Of a stretch of 64,000 nt of DNA, positions 1 to 9,158 are shown piece by piece (the first letter of the stretch is position 1; each line of letters starts with the position of its first letter). The DNA is taken from assembly GCF_900105885.1 (NCBI RefSeq), contig NZ_LT629780.1, positions 2,976,001-3,040,000 of the forward strand. The letters are read 5' to 3'. A program made the position numbers and the translations under genes. The stretch comes from Pseudomonas guangdongensis. Lineage in GTDB: Bacteria > Pseudomonadota > Gammaproteobacteria > Pseudomonadales > Pseudomonadaceae. The notes beneath the pieces were generated by a model, which worked only from the letters and a program-made list of their open reading frames with translations, ran no database searches and was not told the origin of the DNA.

Positions 1-879
1 ACCCAGGCCGTGGTCAACCGCGAGCCGGAGGCCCTGGTGGTCAGCCCCAACCCGTTCTACCAGATCTACGAAGGCGCCACCCTGCTGGCCGGCGCCCAGC
101 CGCACTACCTGCCGTGCCTGGAAGACAACGGCTTCAATCCCGACTTCGACGCCGTGCCGGCCGAAGTCTGGCAGCGCTGCCAGATCCTGTTCATCTGCTC
201 GCCGGGCAACCCCACAGGCGCGCTGGTGCCGATGGACACCCTGAAGCGACTGATCGCCCTGGCCGACGAGCACGACTTCGTGATCGCCGCCGACGAGTGC
301 TACAGCGAGCTGTATTTCGACGAACAGAGCCCGCCGCCCGGTCTGCTCAGCGCCTGCGCCGAGCTGGGCCGCAGCGACTTTGCGCGCTGCGTGGTGTTCC
401 ACAGCCTGTCCAAGCGCTCCAACCTGCCGGGCCTGCGCTCGGGCTTCGTCGCCGGCGACGCCGAAATCCTCAAGCCGTTCCTGCTCTATCGCACCTACCA
501 CGGCTGCGCCATGCCGGTGCAGACCCAGCTGGCCAGCATCGCCGCCTGGAACGACGAGGTGCATGTGCGCGCCAACCGCGTGCTGTATCGCGAGAAATTC
601 GAGGCGGTGCTGGAAGTACTCGGCGGCGTGCTCGACGTGCAGCGCCCGGACGGCGGCTTCTACCTGTGGGCGAAGACCCCGCTGGACGATGCCACCTTTA
701 CCCGCGAGCTGTTCGAGCGCGAGCACGTCACCGTGGTGCCCGGCTCCTACCTGTCCCGCGAGGTCGACGGCGTCAACCCCGGCGCGGGCCGCGTGCGCAT
801 GGCCCTGGTGGCGCCGCTGACCGAGTGCGTCGAGGCCGCCCGGCGCATCCGCCATTACCTGGAGAACCGCCAGCCATGA
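1..879 (+). CDS. dapC: Succinyldiaminopimelate aminotransferase, C-terminal part (5' end outside window)
   Basis: This PLP-dependent fold-type I aminotransferase transfers an amino group from glutamate to N-succinyl-2-amino-6-ketopimelate in lysine/diaminopimelate synthesis. The reading frame is open to the first base, so the N-terminus lies outside the window and 292 codons remain. The SPGNPTG motif and the Ser-Leu-Ser-Lys Schiff-base lysine (codon at 412-414) are visible, followed by the arginine-rich RSGF loop typical of the family. The assignment to dapC rather than another class I/II aminotransferase rests on dapD lying two genes downstream, the usual pseudomonad order. The stop codon overlaps the start of the next small gene. 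Confidence 0.93.
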   Translation, partial: TQAVVNREPEALVVSPNPFYQIYEGATLLAGAQPHYLPCLEDNGFNPDFDAVPAEVWQRCQILFICSPGNPTGALVPMDTLKRLIALADEHDFVIAADECYSELYFDEQSPPPGLLSACAELGRSDFARCVVFHSLSKRSNLPGLRSGFVAGDAEILKPFLLYRTYHGCAMPVQTQLASIAAWNDEVHVRANRVLYREKFEAVLEVLGGVLDVQRPDGGFYLWAKTPLDDATFTRELFEREHVTVVPGSYLSREVDGVNPGAGRVRMALVAPLTECVEAARRIRHYLENRQP

Positions 880-1046
880 TGGACAACCCGCTCAACGTGA
901 TGACCGCGCTGATCGCCCTCGGCATGCTGCTGCTCGGCGTCGGCTACACCACCCGCGACAGCGACATCGGCGTGGGCATGCTGGCCCTCGGTGTGCTGGT
1001 GATGCTCTCCTCGCTGTTCTACCGCCTGTACCTGGCCTTCGCCTGA
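876..1046 (+). CDS. Small two-helix membrane protein
   Basis: This 56-residue protein starts inside the dapC stop codon (ATGA overlap), so it is probably translationally coupled to dapC. It has two hydrophobic segments, at about residues 8-25 and 31-54, joined by a short charged loop (TTRDSD), which fits a small inner-membrane hairpin. A GGAG-type ribosome site lies inside the end of dapC. I do not recognise a named family. The position between dapC and the Spx-like gene suggests only co-transcription, not a shared pathway. Confidence 0.7.
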   Translation: MMDNPLNVMTALIALGMLLLGVGYTTRDSDIGVGMLALGVLVMLSSLFYRLYLAFA

Positions 1047-1057
1047 GGGAGCCCGCC

Positions 1058-1408
1058 ATGAGCGAACACTGCCTTTATGGCATCAAAGCGTGCGACACCA
1101 TGAAGAAGGCCCGCAGCTGGCTCGACGAGCACGGCGTGGCCTACCGCTTCCACGACTACAAGACGGCCGGCATCGACCGCGCCCGTCTGGAAAAATGGTG
1201 CGACGAACACGGCTGGGACAAGGTCCTCAACCGTGCCGGCACCACCTTCCGCAAGCTCGCCGAGGAGCAGAAGGCCGATCTCGACCAGACCCGCGCCATC
1301 GAGCTGATGCTCGCGCAGCCGTCGATGATCAAGCGCCCGGTGCTCGACCTCGGCAGCCGCACCCTGCTCGGCTTCAAGCCGGAACTCTACGCCGCCGCGC
1401 TCCCCTGA
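1058..1408 (+). CDS. ArsC/Spx-family thioredoxin-fold protein (YffB-like)
   Basis: This 116-residue protein has the ArsC/Spx fold. The N-terminal active-site loop is CDTM with Cys12 as the only cysteine in the motif, as in the YffB branch, rather than a full arsenate-reductase CxxC pair. The family also carries the Arg-Pro-Val segment seen here near residues 90-95. YffB proteins are proposed glutathione-dependent thiol reductases; a real arsenate role is not supported by context. It lies 11 bp after the small membrane gene and 36 bp before dapD, a conserved pseudomonad arrangement of unknown meaning. The ribosome site GGGAG precedes the ATG. Confidence 0.85.
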   Translation: MSEHCLYGIKACDTMKKARSWLDEHGVAYRFHDYKTAGIDRARLEKWCDEHGWDKVLNRAGTTFRKLAEEQKADLDQTRAIELMLAQPSMIKRPVLDLGSRTLLGFKPELYAAALP

Positions 1409-1444
1409 GCCGGCCGCCGCCACCCTCGAAAGGAACCACCCCGC

Positions 1445-2479
1445 ATGTCGCAGACCCTCTACAGCATCGCCTTCGGCGTCGGCACCCAGAACCGTCAGGG
1501 CGCCTGGCTGGAAGTCTTCTATGCCCAGCCGCTGCTCGCCCCGGGCGCCGAACTGGTCGCCGCCGCCAGCAGCGCCCTCGGTTACACCGGCGGCAACCAG
1601 ACCCTCGCCATGACCAACCACCAGGCCCACGACCTGGCCGGCGCCCTCAAACAGATCGACGCCGCCCAGGCCGCCCTGCTGACCCGTCTGGCCGAGAGCC
1701 GCAAGCCGCTGGTCGCCGTGCTGCTGGCCGAGGACGCCGCCCCGGCGACCACCCCGGAGGCCTACCTCAAGCTGCACCTGCTCTCCCACCGCCTGGTCAA
1801 GCCCCACGGCACCAGCCTGGCCGGCATCTTCCCGCTGCTGCCCAACGTCGCCTGGACCAACGAGGGCGCCGTCGACCTCGGCGAACTGGCCGAGCGCCAG
1901 CTGGAAGCGCGCCTGAAAGGCGAGCTGCTGGAAGTCTTCTCGGTGGACAAGTTCCCGAAGATGACCGACTACGTGGTGCCGAGCGGCGTGCGCATCGCCG
2001 ACACCGCCCGCGTGCGTCTGGGCGCCTACATCGGCGAAGGCACCACCATCATGCACGAGGGCTTCGTCAACTTTAACGCCGGCACCGCAGGTCCCGGCAT
2101 GATCGAAGGCCGCGTCTCCGCCGGCGTGTTCGTCGGCAAGGGCTCGGACCTGGGCGGCGGCTGCTCGACCATGGGCACCCTGTCCGGCGGCGGCAACATC
2201 GTGATTTCCGTCGGCGAAGGCTGCCTGATCGGCGCCAATGCCGGCATCGGCATTCCCCTGGGCGACCGCTGCACCGTGGAGTCCGGCCTGTACATCACCG
2301 CCGGCACCAAGGTCGCCGTGCTCGACGACCAGGGCAACCTGGTCGAAGTGGTCAAGGCCCGCGACATCGCCGGGCAGAACGACCTGCTGCTGCGCCGCAA
2401 CTCGCAGAGCGGCGCGGTCGAGTGCAAGACCAACAAGACCGCCATCGAGCTGAACGCCGTGCTGCACGCGCACAACTGA
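1445..2479 (+). CDS. dapD: 2,3,4,5-tetrahydropyridine-2,6-dicarboxylate N-succinyltransferase
   Basis: DapD uses succinyl-CoA to succinylate tetrahydrodipicolinate, the branch-committing step of the succinylase lysine/diaminopimelate pathway in the cytoplasm. The 344-residue length fits the longer pseudomonad/actinobacterial form. A left-handed beta-helix of hexapeptide repeats is visible from about residue 180 to 300, including MHEGFVNFNAGT and the glycine-rich segment GKGSDLGGGCSTMGTLSGGG. The first 170 residues form the separate N-terminal domain of this subfamily. AAGGAA precedes the ATG. The dapC, dapD and dapE genes all lie within 9 kb here. Confidence 0.96.
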   Translation: MSQTLYSIAFGVGTQNRQGAWLEVFYAQPLLAPGAELVAAASSALGYTGGNQTLAMTNHQAHDLAGALKQIDAAQAALLTRLAESRKPLVAVLLAEDAAPATTPEAYLKLHLLSHRLVKPHGTSLAGIFPLLPNVAWTNEGAVDLGELAERQLEARLKGELLEVFSVDKFPKMTDYVVPSGVRIADTARVRLGAYIGEGTTIMHEGFVNFNAGTAGPGMIEGRVSAGVFVGKGSDLGGGCSTMGTLSGGGNIVISVGEGCLIGANAGIGIPLGDRCTVESGLYITAGTKVAVLDDQGNLVEVVKARDIAGQNDLLLRRNSQSGAVECKTNKTAIELNAVLHAHN

Positions 2480-2488
2480 GTGGCATCC

Positions 2489-2527
2489 GCGGGGTGGAGA
2501 ACTCGCGCCGCGGGTTTCCCACCCCGC
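2489..2527 (+). terminator. Possible GC hairpin after dapD
   Basis: A perfect 9-bp inverted repeat (GCGGGGTGG / CCACCCCGC) with a 21-base loop lies 10 bp after dapD, in the 171-bp gap before csdA. There is no T tract, so intrinsic termination is doubtful; it may only stabilise the 3' end. Confidence 0.3.
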
Positions 2528-2650
2528 CGGCAGCCGCGAGGCGCGCCGCCGGCCGATCGCTACCGGTACACTGCCTGAAGCGCCGGATGGACCCCGGGCC
2601 CGCCGGCCGACACACCGCCCCTACCGGGACCGCCCCTGACAGGAGCCACC

Positions 2651-3853
2651 ATGTCCCTGCCCTCCCCCTGGCGCGCCGACTTCCCGGCCTTCTCGGCCTT
2701 CGCCGCCGACGGCCTGACCTACCTGGACAGCGCCGCCACCGCCCAGAAACCCCAGGCGGTGCTCGATGCCCTGCTCGGCCATTACGCCGGCGGCGCCGCC
2801 AACGTGCATCGCGCCCAGCATCTCCCCGGCGAGCGGGCCACCCGCGCCTTCGAAGCCGCCCGCGACAGCGTGGCGCAGTGGCTGAACGCCGACAGCGAGG
2901 AGATCGTCTTCACCCGCGGCAGCACCGAAGGCCTCAACCTGCTGGCCTACGGCCTGGAACACCTGTGCGAACCGGGCGACGAGATCGCCGTCAGCGCCCT
3001 GGAGCATCACGCCAACCTGCTGCCCTGGCAGCAACTGGCCCAGCGCCGCCAGCTCAGACTGGTGATCCTGCCGCTGGATGCCGCCGGCGACATCGACCTG
3101 GCGCAGGCCGCCACGCTGATCGGCCCGCGCACCCGCCTGTTGGCGGTCAGCCAGCTGTCCAACGTGCTCGGTCGCTGGCAACCGCTGGCACCGCTGCTGG
3201 CTCTGGCTCGCGCCCAGGGCGCGCTCAGCGTGGTCGACGGCGCCCAGGGCGTGGTGCATGGCCGCCACGACCTGCAGGCGCTGGACTGCGACTTCTACGT
3301 GTTTTCCGGGCACAAGCTCTACGCCCCGGACGGCATCGGCGTGCTCTACGGCCGCCGCAGCGCCCTCGCCCGCCTGCGCCACTGGCAGTTCGGCGGCGAG
3401 ATGGTGCAGTTCGCCGACTACCGGAGCGCCCGCTTCCGCCCCGCCCCGCTGGGCTTCGAGGCCGGCACCCCGGCCATCGCCGCCGCCATCGGCCTGGGCG
3501 CGGCCCTGGCCTACCTGAGCGAGCAGGACCCCTACGCCATCGCCGCCCACGAAGCCGCCCTGCACCAGCGCCTGCTCGCCGGCCTGCGCCGCTTCGACGG
3601 CCTGCGCCTACTCGGCGAGCCGCACACCGCACTGGCCAGCTTCGTGGTCGAGGGCGTACACAACGCCGATCTCGCCCACCTGCTGAACGAGCAGGGCATC
3701 GCCGTGCGTGCCGGCCAGCACTGCGCCATGCCGCTGCTGCAACGCCTCGGCCTGCCCGGCGCACTGCGCGTCTCGCTCGGCCTGTACAGCGACGGTGATG
3801 ATCTGGAGCGCTTCTTCGCCGCTCTCAACCACGCGCTGGAGCTGCTGCGATGA
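2651..3853 (+). CDS. csdA: Cysteine desulfurase, CsdA/SufS group
   Basis: This PLP enzyme removes sulfur from cysteine as a persulfide and passes it to a SufE-type acceptor. The protein has 400 residues. The PLP lysine is Lys222 in SGHKLYAPDGIG, and the persulfide cysteine is Cys358 in GQHCAMP. A short loop around it is typical of group II (SufS/CsdA) enzymes. The start is set by AGGAG six bases before the ATG. Its stop overlaps csdE by 4 bp, so the pair is translationally coupled. Together with tcdA next door this is the CsdA-CsdE-CsdL set known from Escherichia coli, so CsdA is a better name than SufS; no suf genes are present. Confidence 0.92.
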   Translation: MSLPSPWRADFPAFSAFAADGLTYLDSAATAQKPQAVLDALLGHYAGGAANVHRAQHLPGERATRAFEAARDSVAQWLNADSEEIVFTRGSTEGLNLLAYGLEHLCEPGDEIAVSALEHHANLLPWQQLAQRRQLRLVILPLDAAGDIDLAQAATLIGPRTRLLAVSQLSNVLGRWQPLAPLLALARAQGALSVVDGAQGVVHGRHDLQALDCDFYVFSGHKLYAPDGIGVLYGRRSALARLRHWQFGGEMVQFADYRSARFRPAPLGFEAGTPAIAAAIGLGAALAYLSEQDPYAIAAHEAALHQRLLAGLRRFDGLRLLGEPHTALASFVVEGVHNADLAHLLNEQGIAVRAGQHCAMPLLQRLGLPGALRVSLGLYSDGDDLERFFAALNHALELLR

Positions 3854-4278
3854 GCGCGGCGACGAACCTGCCGGCCGAGGCCCGTGCAGCCCTGGCCGCC
3901 TTCTCCGCCTGCAACGGCTGGGAACAGCGCGCCCGCCTGCTGATGCAATGGAGCGAACGCCTGCCGGCGCTGACCGACGAGGAACGCTGCGAGGCCAATC
4001 GGGTGCAGGGCTGCGAAAGCAGCGTATGGCTGGTGGCAGGCCGCAGCGGCAGCCGCCTGCAATTTCGCGCCAGCAGCGACGCCCGCCTGCTGCGCGGCCT
4101 GCTGGCCCTGCTGCTGCTGCGCATCGACGGTTTGAGCGAGGCCGAACTGGCCGCGGTGGACGTGACCGACTGGTTCGCCCAGCTCGGCCTCGGCCGCCAG
4201 CTGTCGCCGTCGCGCAGCAGCGGACTGAACGCGGTGCTGCAGCGCATCCGCGAGCTGGCCAGCGAAACCTATCCGTAG
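3850..4278 (+). CDS. csdE: SufE-family sulfur acceptor
   Basis: CsdE takes the persulfide from CsdA and increases its activity. The 142-residue protein has the family core, with the acceptor cysteine at Cys55 in the motif VQGCESSVW, and a conserved C-terminal helix that includes LSPSRSSGLNAVL. The ATG overlaps the csdA stop codon (ATGA). The gene ends 57 bp from the convergent tcdA gene, whose product is known to interact with CsdE-type proteins in E. coli. Nothing is unusual in length or residues. Confidence 0.92.
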   Translation: MSAATNLPAEARAALAAFSACNGWEQRARLLMQWSERLPALTDEERCEANRVQGCESSVWLVAGRSGSRLQFRASSDARLLRGLLALLLLRIDGLSEAELAAVDVTDWFAQLGLGRQLSPSRSSGLNAVLQRIRELASETYP

Positions 4279-4335
4279 GGGGCTCGCGTCGGCGACTGCC
4301 CGCCAGCGACAGCCCCCCTGCGCGGGACTCCGGCC

Positions 4336-5148
4336 CTACGACTGGGTGCCCCTGCGCTCCGCCGGCCGCCGCGCGCCGGCCACCAGTTTGTCGACCAGCC
4401 GCGCCGCGGCGACCATGCCGAAGGTGGCTGTGACCATCATCACCGCGCCGAAGCCGCCGGCGCAGTCCAGGCGCACCCCTTCGCCGACGAAGCTCTTGCT
4501 CTGACAGACGCTGCCGTCGGGCTGCGGGTAGCGCAGCTGCTCGCGCGAGTACACGCAGGTAACGCTGTAGGTGCGCCCCGGGGTGCGCGAGAAACCGTAG
4601 TCGCGGCGCAGCAAGGAGCGCACCTTGGCGATCAGCGGGTCGTTGACCGTCTTGTTCAGGTCGGCGACCTGCACCTGGGTCGGGTCGACCTGTCCGCCGG
4701 CGGCGCCGGTGGTGACGATGGCGATCTTGCGCCGCTTGCACCAGCTGATCAGCGCCGCCTTGGCCGCCACGCTGTCGATGCAGTCGATCACCCCGTCGAG
4801 CTGTTCGGTGATGTGCTCGGCCATGGTCTCGCGGGTGACGAAGTCGGCCACCGCATGCACGATGCAGCCGGGGTTGATGGCGCGGATGCGCTCGGCCATC
4901 GCTTCGACCTTGGCGCGACCGATGTTGCCGGCGTGGGCATGGATCTGTCGGTTGGTGTTGGTCACGCAGACGTCGTCGAGGTCGAACAGCGAGATCTCGC
5001 CGACTCCGCTGCGCGCCAGCGCCTCGGCCGCCCAGGAACCGACCCCGCCGATGCCGACCACCGCCACATGGGCGCTGGCCAGCCGTTCGAGGCCGATACG
5101 CCCGTACAGGCGGGCAATGCCGCCGAAACGCTGCTCGTCGATCTGCAT
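4336..5148 (-). CDS. tcdA: tRNA threonylcarbamoyladenosine dehydratase
   Basis: TcdA (CsdL/YgdL) is an E1-like ATPase that cyclises t6A37 of ANN-decoding tRNAs to ct6A. The 270-residue protein has a Rossmann nucleotide-binding loop near its start (GIGGVGSWAAEALARSG), the DLDDVCVTNTNRQ segment that binds ATP, and the CIDSVAAKAAL motif of the family. It converges on csdA-csdE, which deliver sulfur to or interact with this enzyme in E. coli. A strong promoter of its own (TTGGGT-17-TATAAT) lies 30-60 bp upstream, giving a short leader. Confidence 0.93.
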   Translation of the reverse strand: MQIDEQRFGGIARLYGRIGLERLASAHVAVVGIGGVGSWAAEALARSGVGEISLFDLDDVCVTNTNRQIHAHAGNIGRAKVEAMAERIRAINPGCIVHAVADFVTRETMAEHITEQLDGVIDCIDSVAAKAALISWCKRRKIAIVTTGAAGGQVDPTQVQVADLNKTVNDPLIAKVRSLLRRDYGFSRTPGRTYSVTCVYSREQLRYPQPDGSVCQSKSFVGEGVRLDCAGGFGAVMMVTATFGMVAAARLVDKLVAGARRPAERRGTQS

Positions 5149-5177
5149 GTCAAGTTCCCCGGAAAAATGCGCCGCGC

Positions 5178-5206
5178 ATTATAGGGATGCGCCCGGCGCC
5201 ACCCAA
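5178..5206 (-). promoter_or_regulatory. Sigma70-type promoter of tcdA
   Basis: On the minus strand a consensus -10 box TATAAT (5178-5183) is preceded by TTGGGT (5201-5206) with a 17-bp spacer. Transcription would start near 5171, about 22 bases before the tcdA ATG. Confidence 0.6.
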
Positions 5207-5242
5207 GTGCCGGGCGCCCGCCGGCCCGCGCAGTACGCCCCC

Positions 5243-5271
5243 TGTACAGCCCCGAAGGGCCGGAGTACGAT
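5243..5271 (+). promoter_or_regulatory. Possible promoter of the glucan synthase gene
   Basis: TGTACA (5243-5248) and TACGAT (5266-5271) are spaced by 17 bp in the divergent intergenic region and would give a leader of about 55 bases before the ATG at 5332. The match is moderate and rests on spacing. Confidence 0.35.
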
Positions 5272-5331
5272 GCGCGCGCGTCGGCGCTCGCCGGCTTTCC
5301 TCTCCGTTCCTTTCTCTGGAACCCTGCATAC

Positions 5332-7920
5332 ATGTCTGCTCGCAAACTGGGTCTCAACCTGGTCATGGTCGTGGCCGTGGCCTCCCTGTTCACCGGCCTG
5401 TGGGCCTGGTTCAACCAGCCGCTGAAAGCGCCCGACTGGCCCGACCACATCTCCGGCTATTCCTTCTCGCCGTTCCGCCTCAACCAGAACCCGCAGGACG
5501 GCACCTACCCGAGCGAGGCGGAGATCCGCGCCGATCTGGAGCTGCTCAGCAGCCAGACCGACAACATCCGTACCTACTCGGTCGACGGCATGCTCGGCGA
5601 GATCCCGCGCCTGGCCGAGGAAGCCGGCCTGCGGGTGACCCTGGGCATCTGGCTGAGCAACGACCTAGAGGCCAACGAGTGGCAGATCCAGCGCGGCATC
5701 GAGATCGCCAAGCGCGAGCGCAGCGTGGTGCGCGTGGTGGTCGGCAACGAAGCCCTGTTCCGCGAGGAGGTCACCGTCGAGCAGATGATCGGCTATCTCG
5801 ACCGCGTGCGCGGCGCCCTCAAGGTGCCGGTGACCACCGCCGAGCAGTGGCACATCTGGGAGAAGTACCCGGAGCTGGCCAGGCATGTCGACCTGATCGC
5901 CGCCCACGTGCTGCCCTACTGGGAGTTCATCCCCCAGGAGCACTCGGTGGACTTCGTCCTCGACCGCGCCCGCGAGCTGAAGAAGCTGTTCCCGAAGAAG
6001 CAACTGCTGCTGGCGGAAGTCGGCTGGCCGAGCAACGGCCGCACCCGTGGCGGCGCCCAGGCTACCCAGGCCGACCAGGCCCTCTACCTGCGCAACCTGG
6101 TCAACCAGCTCAACGCCAAGGGTTACAACTACTTCGTCATCGAGGCCTTCGACCAGCCGTGGAAGGCCAGCGACGAAGGCTCGGTCGGTGCCTACTGGGG
6201 CGTGTTCAACGCCGAGCGCCAGGCCAAGTTCCCGTTCACCGGCAGCGTGGTGGAGATCCCCGAGTGGCGCCTGCTGGCCACCGCCTCCGGGGTGCTGGCC
6301 CTGCTTGGCCTGGCCCTGCTGCTGATCGACGGCAGCGCCCTGCGCCAGCGCGGCCGCACCTTCCTGACCATCGTGGCGTTCCTCGCCGCCACCCTGCTGG
6401 TGTGGATCGCCTACGACTACAGCCAGCAGTACAGCAACTGGTTCAGCAGCCTGGTCGGCATCCTGCTGGCCATCGGCGCCCTCGGGGTGATGATCGTCCT
6501 GCTCACCGAGGCCCACGAGCTGGCCGAAACCGTGTGGAAGCACCAGCGCGTGCGCACCTTCCGCCCGGTCACCGAGGAAAACGCCTACCGGCCCAAGGTG
6601 TCGATCCACGTGCCCTGCTACAACGAGCCTCCGGAGATGGTCAAGCAGACCCTCGACACCCTGGCGCGACTCAACTACCCGGACTACGAAGTGCTGGTGA
6701 TCGACAACAACACCAAGGACCCGGCGGTCTGGCAGCCGGTGGAAGCCCACTGCGCCGGCCTCGGCCCGCGCTTCAAGTTCTTCCACGTCGCGCCGCTGGC
6801 CGGCTTCAAGGGCGGCGCGCTCAACTATGTGCTGCAGCATACCGCCGCCGACGCCGAGGTGGTGGCGGTGATCGACTCCGACTACTGCGTCGAGCCGGAC
6901 TGGCTCAAGCACATGGTGCCGCACTTCGCCGACCCGGAGATCGCCGTGGTGCAGTCGCCGCAGGACTACCGCGACCCGCACGAGTCGCTGTTCAAGAAGC
7001 TCTGCTACGCCGAGTACAAGGGCTTCTTCCACATCGGCATGGTGACCCGCAACGACCGCGACGCGATCATCCAGCACGGCACCATGACCATGACCCGCAA
7101 GTCGGTGCTCGACGAACTGGGCTGGGCCGACTGGTGCATCACCGAGGATGCCGAGCTGGGCCTGCGGGTGTTCGAGAAGGGCCTGTCGGCCGCCTACGCC
7201 GAGCAGAGCTACGGTAAAGGCCTGATGCCCGACACCTTCATTGACTTCAAGAAACAGCGCTTCCGCTGGGCCTACGGCGCCATCCAGATCATGAAGCGCC
7301 ACGCGGCCAGCCTGTTCCTCGGCAAGGGCAGCGAGCTGTCGCGCGGCCAGCGCTACCACTTCATCGCCGGCTGGCTGCCGTGGATCGCCGACGGCCTGAA
7401 CATTTTCTTCACCCTCGGCGCCCTGTTGTGGTCGGCGGCGATGATCATCGTGCCCAACCGGGTCGACCCGCCGCTGATGATTTTCGCCATCCCGCCGCTG
7501 GCGCTGTTCGTGTTCAAGCTGGGCAAGATCCTGTTCCTCTACCGCCGCGCGGTGGGGGTGAACATGCGGGACGCCATCGCCGCCGCGGTGGCGGGCCTGG
7601 CGCTGTCGCACACCATCGCCAAGGCGGTGCTGTACGGCTTCGTCACCCGCAGCATCCCGTTCTTCCGCACGCCGAAGATGCGCAGCAGCCACGGCCTGCT
7701 GGTAGCGCTGGCGGAGGCCCGCGAGGAGGTGTTCGTCATGCTGCTGCTATGGGGCGCCGCCTTCGGTATCGCGCTGACCCAGCCGCAACCGAGCCTGGAC
7801 GTGTACTTCTGGGTCGGCGTGCTGCTGGTGCAGTCGCTGCCCTACCTGGCGGCGCTGCTCATGGCCCTGCTCTCGGCCCGTCCGCAGGTCGAGGCCAGCA
7901 GCGACGAAGTGCCGGTCTGA
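5332..7920 (+). CDS. ndvB: Membrane GH17-GT2 fusion, NdvB-like beta-glucan synthase
   Basis: This 862-residue inner-membrane protein probably makes the cyclic beta-(1,3)-glucans linked in Pseudomonas aeruginosa to periplasmic osmo-protection and biofilm tolerance. After an N-terminal membrane helix, residues 30-300 form a glycoside hydrolase family 17 domain with both expected glutamates (Glu140 in GNEALF, Glu229 in AEVGWPS). Three membrane helices follow at about residues 310-400. A processive GT2 domain then spans about 420-690, with the DSD motif at 515 and QRFRW at 642-646. Several C-terminal helices complete the protein. The neighbouring dapE and rlmA match the order I know for ndvB in P. 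aeruginosa. The exact product is inferred. Confidence 0.85.
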   Translation: MSARKLGLNLVMVVAVASLFTGLWAWFNQPLKAPDWPDHISGYSFSPFRLNQNPQDGTYPSEAEIRADLELLSSQTDNIRTYSVDGMLGEIPRLAEEAGLRVTLGIWLSNDLEANEWQIQRGIEIAKRERSVVRVVVGNEALFREEVTVEQMIGYLDRVRGALKVPVTTAEQWHIWEKYPELARHVDLIAAHVLPYWEFIPQEHSVDFVLDRARELKKLFPKKQLLLAEVGWPSNGRTRGGAQATQADQALYLRNLVNQLNAKGYNYFVIEAFDQPWKASDEGSVGAYWGVFNAERQAKFPFTGSVVEIPEWRLLATASGVLALLGLALLLIDGSALRQRGRTFLTIVAFLAATLLVWIAYDYSQQYSNWFSSLVGILLAIGALGVMIVLLTEAHELAETVWKHQRVRTFRPVTEENAYRPKVSIHVPCYNEPPEMVKQTLDTLARLNYPDYEVLVIDNNTKDPAVWQPVEAHCAGLGPRFKFFHVAPLAGFKGGALNYVLQHTAADAEVVAVIDSDYCVEPDWLKHMVPHFADPEIAVVQSPQDYRDPHESLFKKLCYAEYKGFFHIGMVTRNDRDAIIQHGTMTMTRKSVLDELGWADWCITEDAELGLRVFEKGLSAAYAEQSYGKGLMPDTFIDFKKQRFRWAYGAIQIMKRHAASLFLGKGSELSRGQRYHFIAGWLPWIADGLNIFFTLGALLWSAAMIIVPNRVDPPLMIFAIPPLALFVFKLGKILFLYRRAVGVNMRDAIAAAVAGLALSHTIAKAVLYGFVTRSIPFFRTPKMRSSHGLLVALAEAREEVFVMLLLWGAAFGIALTQPQPSLDVYFWVGVLLVQSLPYLAALLMALLSARPQVEASSDEVPV

Positions 7921-7939
7921 TCCCCGGCCCTTCCCCGAC

Positions 7940-7970
7940 AACGGCGCTCAGAAATGGCGCCGTTTTCCTT
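7940..7970 (+). terminator. Intrinsic terminator after ndvB-like gene
   Basis: An 8-bp stem AACGGCGC/GCGCCGTT with a 9-base loop is followed by a T-rich run, 20 bp past the stop codon. Confidence 0.7.
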
Positions 7971-8013
7971 TAAGATAAACGCCTTTCGACCTGTCGCCGT
8001 TTGCGGAGCCTGC

Positions 8014-9156
8014 ATGACCACCCTCTCCCCCACCCTCGAACTGGCCTGCGAGCTGATCCGCCGCGCCTCCGTCACCCCGCTGGACGAGGGCTGCCAGGCG
8101 CTGATGAGGGAACGTCTGGCCGCCTGCGGCTTCGCTGTGGAGCCGATGCGCATCGAGGAGGTGGAGAACTTTTGGGCGCGCCGTGGCGGCGAAGGCCCGG
8201 TGTTGTGCTTCGCCGGCCACACCGACGTGGTGCCCACCGGCCCGCTGGACGCCTGGCAGCATCCGCCCTTCGCGGCCTTCGTCGATGCGGAAGGCATGCT
8301 CCGCGGCCGCGGCGCCGCCGACATGAAGGGCAGCCTGGCGGCGATGATCGTCGCCGTCGAGCGCTTCGTCGCCGACCACCCGCGGCACACCGGCGCCATC
8401 GCCTTCCTGATCACCAGCGACGAGGAAGGCCCGGCGCTGCACGGCACCAAGGCGGTGGTCGAGCGCCTCTCGGCGCGCAACGAGCGTCTCGACTGGTGCA
8501 TCGTCGGCGAACCGTCAAGCACCTCGCAGGTCGGCGACATCGTCAAGAACGGCCGCCGCGGCTCGCTCAACGGCCGCCTGCGAGTCAAGGGCGTGCAGGG
8601 CCACGTCGCCTACCCGCATCTGGCGAAGAATCCCATACACCTCGCCGCCCCGGCACTGGCCGAGCTGGCCGGCGAGCACTGGGACGCCGGCAACGCCTTC
8701 TTCCCGCCGACCAGCTTCCAGATCTCCAACATCCACTCCGGCACCGGCACCACCAACGTCATCCCCGGCGAGCTGACCTGCCTATTCAACTTCCGCTTCT
8801 CCACCGAATCGACCGTGGAAGGCCTGCAGCAGCGCGTCGAGGCGATCCTCGACAGGCACGGTCTGGACTGGCAGATCGACTGGTCGCTGTCCGGACTGCC
8901 GTTCCTCACCGAACCGGGCGCGCTGCTCGATGCGGTGTCGGCGAGCATCAAGGCCGTCACCGGCCGCGACACCAGCCCCTCGACCACCGGCGGCACCTCG
9001 GACGGCCGCTTCATCGCCACCCTGGGCACCCAGGTGGTCGAACTCGGCCCGGTCAACGCCACCATCCACCAGGTCAACGAGCGGGTGCTGGCCAGCGACC
9101 TGGACCTGCTCACCGAGATCTACTACCAGACGCTGGTGCGTCTGCTGGCGGCCTGA
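8014..9156 (+). CDS. dapE: Succinyl-diaminopimelate desuccinylase
   Basis: DapE is a dinuclear zinc amidohydrolase that releases succinate and LL-diaminopimelate. I chose the ATG at 8014, giving 380 residues and the family's usual N-terminus ([14 protein letters not shown]), rather than an upstream in-frame ATG inside the terminator; GGAG lies just before it. The M20 metal-site residues are visible: the His of AGHTDVVP, the Asp of GAADMKGS, the Glu pair of SDEEGPA, and the late His of TIHQVNER. The gene follows a terminator and is followed 2 bp later by rlmA, so dapE and rlmA are probably co-transcribed. Confidence 0.95.
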   Translation: MTTLSPTLELACELIRRASVTPLDEGCQALMRERLAACGFAVEPMRIEEVENFWARRGGEGPVLCFAGHTDVVPTGPLDAWQHPPFAAFVDAEGMLRGRGAADMKGSLAAMIVAVERFVADHPRHTGAIAFLITSDEEGPALHGTKAVVERLSARNERLDWCIVGEPSSTSQVGDIVKNGRRGSLNGRLRVKGVQGHVAYPHLAKNPIHLAAPALAELAGEHWDAGNAFFPPTSFQISNIHSGTGTTNVIPGELTCLFNFRFSTESTVEGLQQRVEAILDRHGLDWQIDWSLSGLPFLTEPGALLDAVSASIKAVTGRDTSPSTTGGTSDGRFIATLGTQVVELGPVNATIHQVNERVLASDLDLLTEIYYQTLVRLLAA

Positions 9157-9158
9157 CC

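Noticed and set aside
1058..1408. True arsenate reductase
   Set aside because: Only the single-cysteine CDTM motif of the YffB branch is present and no ars genes are nearby.
1019..2473. Long open frames opposite dapD, ndvB, deaD and similar genes
   Set aside because: They are high-GC antisense shadows: arginine-, histidine- or glycine-rich with no ribosome site, while the opposite strand encodes a recognised protein.
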